A stretch of DNA of 64,000 bases from Vitis vinifera (taxonomy: Eukaryota; Streptophyta; Magnoliopsida; Vitales; Vitaceae): positions 3,364,501 through 3,428,500 of the forward strand of contig NC_081820.1 of assembly GCF_030704535.1 (NCBI RefSeq). Direction: 5' to 3'. The translations under genes were made by a program, and so were the position numbers. Shown piece after piece: positions 23,286-32,799 of this stretch (within the stretch, counting starts at the first letter, position 1; each line of letters starts with the position of its first letter). Under the pieces are notes generated by a model that worked only from the letters and a program-made list of their open reading frames with translations, was not told the origin of the DNA and ran no database searches.

Positions 23286-23373
23286 TGTCACAAGATGCTT
23301 CAAATGACCCTCCCCATGGGCTTATATAAGAGATGGGAAGCTTCTAAAGACCCTTGGAGACATCTACCCCATG
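23286..23373 (+). repeat. Truncated 3' LTR
   Basis: Starts TGTCACAAGATGCTTCAAAT and follows the 5' LTR to GACATCTAC, then ends at germin-like upstream DNA. The lost part is about 490 bases. Confidence 0.8.
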
Positions 23374-23905
23374 TTATACAATGAATTCTCTTTGAGTAAT
23401 CTTTGATGGAAGAGCAAGGAATTTTACTTATACAATGGACTGCGATGACAGCAAGAGTTTCTATGACTTGCAATTTAGAGAATTACCCGATTGTCTATTT
23501 ATAGATGAAGAGACTCTAACACGTTCCAACTCTGAAGCAGTCTCATAAAATTAATTAAGCAAAAGTCGAAATTCACAAAGAAGCTACTTAATTGATCAGG
23601 TACTTTGTGTATTAATTAATATTTTGGATAACCTTTGAGTTATCTCTAGCCGGCTAACAGGTCTGTGACATATAAGATGTGTGTTTTTGGTTCTTTTATT
23701 CTGCTATAATATAATAGTTTTGACCACGTCACATGCAATCTACCAAGTTGCTTCAGGTGAAGAATATGTTAATATTTTGCCAGAACTTAGATATACAATT
23801 AGAAGAGATCTAAGTAAGGATATAATTAAGACTCGTTCTACTTATTTAAGAAACTTTGCAACTCATTTAACACATTCCCACTGCGGCGGCTGTGACACAA
23901 ACTAA
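23374..23905 (-). pseudogene. Germin-like gene upstream fossil (left part)
   Basis: The sequence matches the upstream DNA of the GLP genes at 30742 and 60238, in the same orientation. It runs from just outside the start codon (ATGTTATACAA), through the TATA region (CTATTTATAG at 23495-23504 on the plus strand) and the TAGCCGGCTAACAG block, to CACTGCGGCGGCTGTGACAC. No coding sequence remains: at the position where the coding sequence should begin, the gypsy 3' LTR fragment abuts. An extra segment of about 50 bases near 23405-23455 is not in the other copies. The fossil continues beyond the CACTA element at 27517. Confidence 0.85.
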
Positions 23906-24708
23906 CACTACTACAAAAATAGTTAATGGTGTCACTATTTACGGTGTCATTTTAAAATAATGACACCATAGGGTTTATAATAAATAAAGGTGACACATCA
24001 TATAAAAAATCTTCAATTGAGGTAGTTAGATGATATTAATTTTATATTTATAGTGTCATTTTTTGGGAAGTGACATCATATAAAATAAATTTTTTTAAGT
24101 ATTATAACTTAATGAGCCCACTTTTAGAATTAATAATGATGGATACCATATAAAAATCCCATTGTTTCCATATCTCACCCACAATCCAAAAAATCTCAAT
24201 ATATAAATCCTATATATAAAATCATGATCTTCTTCAACCTTTTCTCTCACCCATCCATAGTCAACACGCTCAAAACCGACATTCTTCACTTTGTGGACTC
24301 CCAGGTAACCCAAAATCTCTTGAATCTATCATTTTTTTTTTCTTTTATTAATGTCATTATATTAATTGTTTCAACATCTTTGTATTATGGTTTTTGTGAA
24401 TTGTGTTTTCTTGAGTTGTAGGGAAGAAAAATTTAGGTTTAATCTTCTAGCATGGAAGAAAAAACTATAGATTAATTGATTTTTTTAATCTAAACCAAAC
24501 ACATGATCAAGTCCTTAAAAAAAAGTGAAAAACAGGAAAAAATGAATGATTTTTAATATGTATTTGTGTGAGAATGACAGGTACAAAATTTTTTTAAGAT
24601 ATACTATCACATAATCTTCATCATTTCAAAAAAACGAGAGAGGAAAAAAAAAAAGAATGATTTTTCTGTTTGTATCTAAGTGGGAATGAGATATAGAATT
24701 TCGTTGAG

Positions 24709-25850
24709 AGTATCCAACCCCAAAATGACCAATCCGGGCAGGTATGTGTGTTATTGACGGGAGATTATAAGATGGAAATCATAACCATAGCCATGTTCTC
24801 TCTGTGTCTTTCTATCCTCTTCAATTAATTCATGGGCATAGATATTTTATTTAGTTTTTATATTTAGTTTATTTATAGTTTATTTAGTTTCTAAAATCCA
24901 ATTAGTTAGATATTTTATTTGATTTTGTTTTTATATTTAAATATTTGAGTTTTGGAAAGTTTTTATATTTTGTTAATAGAAATAGAAATTTTTATATTTT
25001 TTATTATTAGGAATTTCTATTTTGTTAAATTGTAAGTATCTATCTCAATAAGAGATTATTAATATTCAAATGAAAGTGATGAAAGAGAGTAAATATTTTA
25101 ATGCTCAATTATATTTTAATGTTTTTTTTTTTTTTTACATAAGGGTTTATTTATGTTTTTAATTTTGAAGTTCCCTTTCCAAGTGCAGCAACAAAAGTAG
25201 TGTCCAACCTTAAAATGGGCATGTGTGGTATTGACGAGAGATGATAAGATGGAAATCGTAACCATAGCCATGTTCTCTCTATGTCTTTCTATCATCTTCA
25301 ATTAATTCATGGGCATAGATATTTTATTTAGTTTTTATATTTAGTTTATTTATAGTTTATTTAGTTTCTAAAATCCAATTAGCTAGATATTTTATTTGAT
25401 TTTATTTTTATATTTAAGTAGTTGAGTTTTGGAAAGTTTTTATATTTTGTTAATAGAAATAGAAATTTTATATTTTTTATTATTAGGAATTTCTATTTTG
25501 TTAAATTGTAAGTATCTATCTCAATAAGAGATTATTAATATTCAAATGAAAGTGATGAAAGAGAGTAAATATTTTAATGCTCAATTATATTTTAATGTTA
25601 TTTTTTTTTACATAAGGGTTTATTTATGTTTTCAATTTTGAAGTTCCCTTTCCAAGTGCAGCAACAAAAGTAGTGTCCAACCTTAAAATGGGGCATGTGT
25701 GGTATTGACAGGAAATGATAAGATGGAAATCATAACCATAGTCATGTTCTCTCTGTGTCTTTCTATCCTCTTCAATTAATTCATGGGCATAAATATTTTA
25801 TTTAGTTTTTTGGAAAGTTTTTATATTTTGTTAATAGAAATAGATATGAG
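24709..25850 (+). repeat. Tandem repeat, about 475-base unit, 2.4 copies
   Basis: The word GATGGAAATC recurs at 24771, 25248 and 25722, giving spacings of 477 and 474. Units 1 and 2 are almost identical over their length. The third is shortened by an internal deletion that joins TTATTTAGTTTTT directly to TGGAAAGTTTTTATATTTTG. Each unit carries a stretch ATAGCCATGTTCTCTC. No coding function seen. Confidence 0.9.
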
Positions 25851-25872
25851 GACTTAAAGGGTTTATATTTAG

Positions 25873-26547
25873 GTAGTGCTTGAGCCAAGGAAAATGATAG
25901 TCCACTATCTTGACCCTATGCATCACAAACCATGTGAGGACTTAAAGGATATCGTAAACATGTAAGTTCTTCCTATTATTTTTCATAGTATTATTTTTAA
26001 ATAAAAAAAATACATTCACCTCAAACACATTTTTTTTTATTATTTATATATATTAAAACATATAACATTTACCTATTTTAAAAATGTACCCATTGAACTT
26101 ATTTACATAGGGCTCTTCGAATATCTGCAAAGAAAACATCTAAGAGGGAGCCATCTTAGCAACTAGTGCAGGTGACATCCAAAAATTTTTCTTTACACAT
26201 TAGCTTATGCATTTGCACCATTTATATATGTGAGTACTAATGTTATTTTATAATTGATCGATTAGTGTCCAAGACAAGAAGGAGGGTTCGAATGTGGCTA
26301 CTTTGTTATGAGATTCATTAAAGAGATAATTGTTTATCCTACAATTATTGCTTCAAAGGTATTACTTATTTAATGAATTGTACATAGTTTTAGGCTTCCA
26401 AATGTTATGCATTTTAATGTTATTTTCTTATTTGATTTCAGTTTGGTAATAAAAAAAACATATTCTCAAGTAGAATTCGATGAAATTAGAGGAGAATGGG
26501 CTACTTTTGTGCTACAACTAATCATGAATCATGTTGATGCATCATGA
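25873..26547 (+). pseudogene. Ulp1-like (C48) cysteine protease C-terminal exons inside the CACTA element
   Basis: Four consecutive exon-like blocks with consensus borders: 25873-25961, 26111-26171, 26266-26358 and 26442-26547. Block 1 reads VHYLDPMHHKPCEDLKDIV, the DP motif of plant transposon-borne Ulp1-like proteins. Block 3 reads CPRQEGGFECGYFVMRFI, where ECGYFVMR holds the catalytic cysteine. Block 4 reads VEFDEIRGEWATFVL. The phases of blocks 1-3 join without shift. Block 2 has a TAG where tryptophan is expected, and block 4 needs a one-base shift in an A-run, so it is broken. Ulp1 proteases cleave SUMO; such domains are often carried by CACTA and MULE elements. The upstream catalytic His part is missing. 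Confidence 0.75.
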
Positions 26548-27516
26548 TCACCATGCATGGTGAGTCCCTTAGCTACTACATGAATTTTTCCATAGGTATT
26601 GTATAGTAATGCTTATTCTTTGAATAATGTTTCTATTTGAAAAAAAAAATTAATTCTTAGATTTGTTCATTTATGATAACATAGATCCATGTTTATTTTC
26701 TTCAATAAAAATCTCTAAAACTTATTAAATTTTGAAATGCAGGTATACACTCTTGGGAGGGTGAAATGGAGAATAAAAAGAAAGAAGAAGGCAACAAGAT
26801 TTTGGGTTTTTAAATGCAACTCTTATGTCATACGTTGTAGGACATAAACGTTACTTTAATTGCAACTGAGAAATTTAGATTTTTAGATGGGACTTCTATG
26901 TCATTTTATGGTTAGCCGGTTTTATGCTTATGAAATGGAGGTATACATGGATCTTGGGATCTTTAACATTTCTAAATCATGTTTTGGTATGTATTCACTC
27001 TTCTTTTTTAGTTTTGATGGGTTTGATATGTTGGACATACTATCCTTTATGAACATTTGATATACAAATATTATTAGATGATCAATGTATTATGAGTTAT
27101 TCCAGAAACATTACAGAAAAATGAGTTAAATATAATATGATTGTTATATTTATGGAAAAAATATAAACAGGTTAATCTTATTAATTCATAAGCATTACAA
27201 AAATCAACAACTAAAACCAATCATATATTCCACAATAATTTACAATGATGTGATACCATAACTCAAAGGTGATGCATTTAATGTGACATCATAACTCAAA
27301 GATGATGTATTTAATATGACACCCTATCATCACTAGAAATATATGGTGTCACTTCTGAATAGGTCACCATTTATCTACTTTGGTGTCACTTCCAAATACG
27401 TCACCAATTGGTACCCTCTATGGTGTCAGTGGAGAAGGTGACGCTATGTTGTAGTGACACCTTATGTTTATGGTGACCCGTTATAAATGTCACCATATAC
27501 CTTTTTCCTTGTAGTG

Positions 27517-27617
27517 TAAGCTAATTTATATCAATGATGGGATATCGGAGAGAGACCAAGCACCAAGGACCCACGATGTACACGCCCAGACTTAAATAGT
27601 CCCAAGAGGAGCTAATT
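27517..27617 (-). pseudogene. Germin-like gene upstream fossil (right part)
   Basis: Continues the interrupted GLP upstream block: AAGCTAATTTATATCAATGATGGG to CCCAAGAGGAGCTA, matching 31151-31251 with few differences. It was separated from the left part by the CACTA insertion. Confidence 0.88.
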
Positions 27618-27619
27618 TA

Positions 27620-28270
27620 AAAAAAAGGGAATTTTGGAGATGAATACATTTTTAATGCATTCTTATCGAATACAAAATATTAAAATAAAAATTTAATAAA
27701 TAATTTAATTTTAATTATCTTTTATCCAAATTCAACTTGACCGAGTATTAAAAATATGAAAAACATTATTATAATTTTCTAATGAGTCTTTGTTAATATT
27801 TTGAATATCATGTCTATAAAATCATTTCTTTTCATTAAATACATCTAAATTATTTATTTATTTGTATAAAATGTATTTTCAAGTACTATATATTATATTA
27901 TAGATATATCATTTAAGAGTAACAATTATTTTGTATTATTTTATTCTTTTATTTTTATTTTTCAAAATTTTGTATATTTTGTATCAAAATATTCACTAAT
28001 ATTTCTCAATATATTCCAATATATCCATAAACCGAGTTACCGATATATCTGTTGAAATTGATATTTTTGTTATTGATTAGTTGTTTGATAAGTTGATTTT
28101 CATAAAATAAAAAATACAACATTTTAAAAAAGTATATTTTTTAAAAGGGTGATTAAAAATTAGAAGAACTAGATAACAAATTGTTTTTTTAAAAAAGATA
28201 ATTTTAGTTGAATTTTGAAATTATCTTTTGAAAAAAATAAAAAACCCTCTTGCTTTTTAAGATTATTTGT
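27620..28270. repeat. Dispersed duplicate A (pair of 37328-37910)
   Basis: Long AT-rich similarity with 37328-37910 in the same orientation: TTTGGAGATGAATA, TTTTAATGCATTCTTAT, TTGACCGAGTATTAAAAATA, TTTCTAATGAGTCTTTGTT. An internal stretch about 27790-27890 differs in length between copies. No gene. Confidence 0.75.
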
Positions 28271-29950
28271 TCTATAATTATATCAAAAAATTTTAATCAG
28301 AGTAATAAGATATACATACAATTTTGTATTCTTCTAATATATATGCCAACTAATTGTTGAATTTGGCATGTACAATTCATGAGTTCAAGTATTAATTTGA
28401 TATATTTGATTTAATTTATTTAAAATTTATATAATTTACAATTTAAGTAATTTTTAAAAAATTTATTAAAAATATTCTTAATAAAATAAATCAACATAAC
28501 TTGTTAACCCAAACTTTTATTTTTATTTTTAAAAAAAGCATATAAAAAAGCACAACTATTATTTATGATTCATGTTATAATTGCATCAATGTTATATAAG
28601 AAATCAAATCATTACACTTTATGCAGAAGTTTAAATATGCAAAAGATCTTTCTCATTATTGAAGAGTTTTATAATGCCTTATACATATGAAATGACTTCA
28701 TAGTATGAAATATTTAAAATTTAAAAACTCTCTTCAATAAATTATGCTCTTGAAGACAAGCTAATATGATCATGAGGTTTCAAAATCTTATATTTTTATA
28801 CAAATCCCTTGTATGAAAACCTTGCCAAAAAATATATTGACAAATCCCAATGGCATCCACTCCACTTTTCTCAAGGTACACATTAGATCAAGTTGCTAAT
28901 AAATCATAACTTAAAAATATTTGGTCCTAAGTCCAATAGAATATGATGTCTAATTTGAATTATTCAACCTAATCAACCTCATTCTTATAAAAGGAAAATT
29001 GTATTTCTTGTACTCATTTGAAAATGTACACAAAATGATAATTCGTATTTTCATATTTTAAATGATATTATGTAATCCCAAAATGTTTGTTGTCTTATGC
29101 ACATCTAAGTCGAACTAAGATAATACGAGATACCATTTTTGGATGATATATGTATTGCATTTCATTTGAATGGGTAATACCTTTAACTTTAAAGTACATA
29201 AAATTCTAATTATCTTTCGAAGTCTATAACATGAATTATTTTGGAACTTGTGCATAACTTAGAAATCTTAGCTCCCTTCTCACTACCCTTTGTTTCATTG
29301 TTTTGTTGGCATTTAACTAGAGATAAATACTTCATATGTAATTACAAATGCTTTATAAAATTTTAAAAGTAAATTATTGTTTTTTTTATCTTCTCATATT
29401 TTAAAATTTTGAAAACCTTTTAAGAAGAGAATGTAAATTTCTTATTTTTATATAAGAGTTCTTATATAATTTGTATATAAATTTTTATTTTTAAAAATTA
29501 AAAAATAGGAGTTGCATTCAAACACCAAACCTTCTATATAAAATATAAGACTCTTACCAGACATAAAATGATATTAAGGAAAAAAATCAGGTATTAAATT
29601 TTGAAAGTAATTTTTAGATACATAAAGTAATACTTTTTTTTATTTTTTATTTTTTTGTAAAAGTTTCTTCTTTTTATCCAGAAGTTATTATTATTTACTA
29701 GAAAGCAGCCTAAAGAATTTAATATAGCAATGATTATTGCCTTTTAACCGTTTGAATTAATTCAGTGATAATTAATTATCATGGTACAGGAGCTTTTGCC
29801 TTTAGGAGAAAAAAAAAATTGAAATTTATTGGATAGCTGAATGATGAAAATTACATATTATTTTCATAGGGATATGCAAAGCTTGATGGTTGCATATTTA
29901 AACAATCTATTTATGGTATTATCATGAGTAGCTGGATCTGCATGGTGAGT
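28270..29950. other. AT-rich intergenic DNA upstream of the GLP 3' end
   Basis: No genes or clear transposons seen. 29820-29950 resembles 59335-59460, the 3' flank of the second GLP gene (GGGATATGCAAA, TTGATGGTTGCATATTTAAA). Confidence 0.5.
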
Positions 29951-29958
29951 CCTTCCTC

Positions 29959-30742
29959 CTAGTAGGTGTGGTTGTCAGTCCAGAACTGAGATTGAAGATA
30001 GTTAACCTCATTCTTGTCCACTTGGAAGGCCTTCGTGAGAACATCAGCTGATATTGCTGGCTTTGATCCAAACACTGCATTTGCAATGGTGATCACGCCT
30101 GGGTTCTGGCTACTCAATGAAGCAATGGCCACTGCGTTTGTTTTTCCCACATTGAGCTGGAAGTGAATGAGACCTTGTGGGAAGACGAAAACGTCTCCTT
30201 TGTAAAGGACCTTGGAGATGAGGCGGTTGTCAGGGTTAGAGGTGACAAAGCCCACATAAAGTGTGCCCTCCAAGACAGTGAGGATCTCTGTGGCACGCGG
30301 GTGGGTGTGGGGAGGGTTGAGACCGTATGGCGCATAGTCAACCCGAGCCAGGGAAACGCCAAGGGTGTTGAGTCCAGGTATCTGTGCCACGTTTGCTGGT
30401 GTGACCATCGAGCCAAGTTTGTTTGATGTATTCCCTGGAACACGAAGCCCCGAAAAGAAGAAATCATTTGGCGTTGCAAGCTTTGGATCCCTGCAGAATT
30501 TTCCATTCACAAACACTGCAAAGCAACAAATATATTAGGACGTCGACTAATGTAGCCTTGGAAAGATCAATATACATAGATGAGAATGCTAGAGAGAGCA
30601 TGAGTATTTTACCAGTGTCGTTTGTATCATTAACAGCTACACAGAAGTCCTGAAGAGGACTGGGATCAGAGGCAGAGGCAACAGAAAATGCCATAGCCAA
30701 GAGTACAACGTATGAAAGGGTGTTAGCTCCCATCTTCTTCAT
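29959..30742 (-). CDS. Germin-like protein, subfamily-1 type (intact)
   Basis: A secreted cupin of 228 residues. Exon 1 is 30613-30742 and exon 2 29959-30515 (intron 30516-30612, 97 bases, GTAAAA...GCAG). Residues 1-24 are a signal peptide ([20 protein letters not shown]). Mature C34 and C51 form the conserved germin disulfide. The metal ligands are all present: His113 and His115 (HTHP), Glu120 (TEIL), His161 (IHFQLN). KGD at 149-151 stands at the RGD/KGE position of germins. N-glycosylation sequons occur at N72 (NTS) and N225 (NHT). Family members form apoplastic manganese oligomers, some with oxalate oxidase or superoxide dismutase activity; which applies is not readable. The start is the ATG after the TATA box; a second ATG lies three codons on. 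Antisense frames are shadows. Confidence 0.93.
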
Positions 30743-30817
30743 GTTATACAAAGACTTCTCTTCGAGTAATCTCTGATGGATTTCTTTGATTTGCAATTTT
30801 GTGGATTACCCGATTGT

Positions 30818-30827
30818 CTATTTATAG
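30818..30827 (-). promoter_or_regulatory. TATA box of GLP gene 1
   Basis: CTATAAATAG on the minus strand, about 76 bases upstream of the start codon, conserved at the same place in the copies at 60314 and 23495. Confidence 0.75.
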
Positions 30828-30849
30828 ATGAAGAGTCTCTGACATGTTC

Positions 30850-31464
30850 CAACTCTGAAACAGTCTCATAAAATTAATTAAGCAAAAGTCAAAATTCACA
30901 AAGAATATGTTATATATCTCTAGCCGGCTAACAGATCTGTGACAGATAAGATGTGTGTCTTTCGTTCTTTTATTCTGCTATAATATAATAGTTTTGACCA
31001 CGTCCCATGCAATCTACCAGGCTGCTTCAGGTGAAGAATATGTTAATCTTTTGCCAGAACTTGGATATAGAATTAGAAGAGATCTAAGGAAGGGTATAAG
31101 ACTGAGATATACAATCTGACATGTTCCACTGCGGCGGCTATGACACAAACTAAGCTAATTTATATCAATGATGGGATGCCGGAGAGAGACCAAGCACCAA
31201 GGACCCACGATGTATACGCCCAGACTTAAATAGTCCCAAGAGGAGCTAAAGAAATACCTCAGCTGATCCTGTCTTTTTGAAAAACTTTGTTGGGTTTTTT
31301 TATATGCGGAGACCAGGTAGATCACTGGGATATCAGATCAATGGGTATAAATTCTTATTAGAATTTATACAAAATATGAATTAATTCATATATAAGTTCA
31401 CTGGTTAATTTATAGGTGAATAACAAAAACCCATCCGTATCCGTATCTTGAGATTTCACATTTT
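30850..31464 (-). promoter_or_regulatory. Conserved GLP upstream region 1
   Basis: Blocks shared by all GLP upstream copies: TAGCCGGCTAACAGATCTGT (about 30912), GTTTTGACCACGTCCCATG (30992), CACTGCGGCGGCTATGACAC (31129), GATGGGATGCCGG..AGACCAAGCACCAAGGACCCA (31171), ATGAATTAATTCATATATAA (31375). Compared with the 60.4-61.3 kb copy it lacks about 300 bases near 31110. Regulatory function is inferred from conservation and position only. Confidence 0.6.
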
Positions 31465-31634
31465 CATCAAGACTAAGTTGTTAGAATTTGATAATTTGAA
31501 TTCTATTTGGTCTGATCTGAAAAGCTCGTGGTGTGACATATATAATGAAATTATAATTGTGAGATTTTTGAGGGTATATGGTTGACCCAATTTTCTAGTT
31601 TGGACTTACTTTGTTAATTACTCTCTCTCTCTCT

Positions 31635-31665
<31 letters not shown>

Positions 31666-31773
31666 TATAGTTTTAGGATTATGATGATTATGTTGTTGTC
31701 GTAGCTGTTCACAACTCTTCCCTCTTATACTAATATTTTAATATAGTGGATTTTTTTCTCCTCTATCCATATA
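31465..31773. repeat. Inserted segment copied from an LTP-block sequence
   Basis: CATCAAGACTAAG then TTGTTAGAATTTGATAATT etc. matches 13082-13350, including flank that belongs to the LTP block. It is bounded by a 17-base direct duplication TTGAGATTTCACATTTT (31448-31464, 31774-31790). It contains a (CT)n(AC)n(TA)n compound microsatellite at 31620-31667. Confidence 0.8.
31620..31667. repeat. Compound microsatellite (CT)n(CA)n(TA)n
   Basis: Runs of CT, then CA, then TA dinucleotides. The related 13.2 kb copy has only a short CT run, so the repeat expanded after copying. Confidence 0.9.
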
Positions 31774-31869
31774 TTGAGATTTCACATTTTAACTAGTATT
31801 AAACACAGATTTTACAAATTGAAACGATCTTGCAATCATCAACATCATGTAGTGTGTAATAATTAATTA

Positions 31870-32130
31870 TGTAGTAAGCATGGTTAAAAATGTCGATATT
31901 TCCCCAATACATCGGAATTCCACAACAACATATTTTATTTTGGGGGAAATACCGATATTTCAGGATATTTCCCGATTTTTCATTGCCGATTTTCGGATGG
32001 TCAACGCTTTGGTCAAACTCCAAAAATTTTGCAATTTTGCTTCCTTGAGACTTGAACCCCACTCTTTTGTGTAGGGAAAAGAAATTCATGGCCACCTTAA
32101 TTACCATCTTAATGAAACAGACTATTTGTG
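31870..32130. repeat. Dispersed repeat with GATATTTCCC words
   Basis: GTCGATATTTCCCC, CCGATATTTCAGG, ATATTTCCCGATTTTTC and CCGATTTTCGG recur within 130 bases. The junction with GLP upstream DNA is near 31878 (after TTATGTAGTAAGCA). Open frames here on both strands are unrecognised and likely spurious. Confidence 0.5.
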
Positions 32131-32139
32131 TACCCTGCA

Positions 32140-32440
32140 TTTCGACTCATGCGTTTCCCACTTGATGGCGAGCTCGATTTTAATTTGAAAAATGATTTTT
32201 ATTGATTAAGAAAATGACTTGGAGTCGCCACTTATTTTTGTTTTATTTTTAAAAGGGTAAACAAAATAAGAAAGAAAACCCTAAGCGCGACTCCTTATTT
32301 TGGAAAATGTGATCTACGAAAAACCGGATCGGGCTCGGGGGTCAGGTTACTTATCGGGAAGGTAAGGTAAAAGACCATAGCACCCCTCTAAGTCCCTAAA
32401 GTCGGGTCTCTACTAATAAAATGAAGCTGACGTGGCAATT
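32140..32440. repeat. LTR-like retroelement sequence
   Basis: Contains GGAGTCGCCACTTATTTTTG, GCGACTCCTTATTTTGG and TCGGGAAGGTAAGG, wording I associate with a gypsy LTR family of dicots. Termini not defined. 32440-32800 has an AATC microsatellite at 32649-32668 and no gene. Confidence 0.45.
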
Positions 32441-32799
32441 GACGAGTAAATCAATGAATATCCTGAATGATCATGCACACATAAGAGTCGAGACATGCAT
32501 AGACAACGATTATAGGGAAAATGGGTACATACCTGGGCAACGAGCTGCCATGCGCTATCAATAGAGAGAGTTAGTGCACAATTTAGGAATAATCGCATGT
32601 ATGTCAGAGAGTAAGGTAAATCAATCATGTATGATAATCAAAGCAAACAATCAATCAATCAATCAATCTTAAAGTCACCCATATTGGGCCCCCCACCAAA
32701 GCCCGTTTATTTAGCATGACTTAATGTCACAGATTCCATTATTCTGGAATTATGAAAAATTCGTTCACGCTTATTAAAATCAAGAGGAGTGGAAGATCG

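Larger units (their letters stand above)
21004..23373 (+). mobile_element. Non-autonomous Ty3/gypsy element: gag + chromodomain, no pol
   Basis: The 5' LTR is 21004-21582 (TGTTACAAG...TTTGTGACA), with a TTGGTATTAGAGC initiator-Met-type primer site at 21584-21596. Gag follows at 21628-22830. A chromodomain-like C-terminus at about 23085-23230 comes almost directly afterwards, with no protease, RT, RNase H or integrase between. A G-rich purine tract (GGGTGGGGGAAAG, about 23273-23285) precedes the 3' LTR start at 23286, which keeps only 88 bases before abutting germin-like upstream DNA at 23374. Related gag-chromodomain elements are, to my knowledge, widespread in grape, so this is likely a propagating deletion family mobilised in trans. 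Confidence 0.8.
23906..27516 (+). mobile_element. CACTA (En/Spm-type) DNA transposon, transposase-less
   Basis: The element is 3611 bases, starts CACTACTACAAAAATAG and ends with the complement of CACTACAAGGAAAAAGG. It is flanked by the 3-base target duplication TAA (23903-23905, 27517-27519). Subterminal regions carry many GGTGTCAC/GTGACACC words in both orientations, the binding-site style of CACTA transposases. The uninterrupted target exists at about 31141-31175. Inside are a tandem repeat (24709-25850) and Ulp1-like exons (25873-26547). No transposase gene is recognisable, so movement would require a helper. Confidence 0.93.

Noticed and set aside
24709-25850. CRISPR-like or gene-like array
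   Set aside because: Unit is about 475 bases with no spacers, in a plant transposon.
30163-30426. Open frames antisense and in other frames of GLP exon 2 (also 30114-30506, 59665-59874, 61941-62204)
   Set aside because: They are shadows of the conserved germin frame; similarity between copies follows from the real gene.
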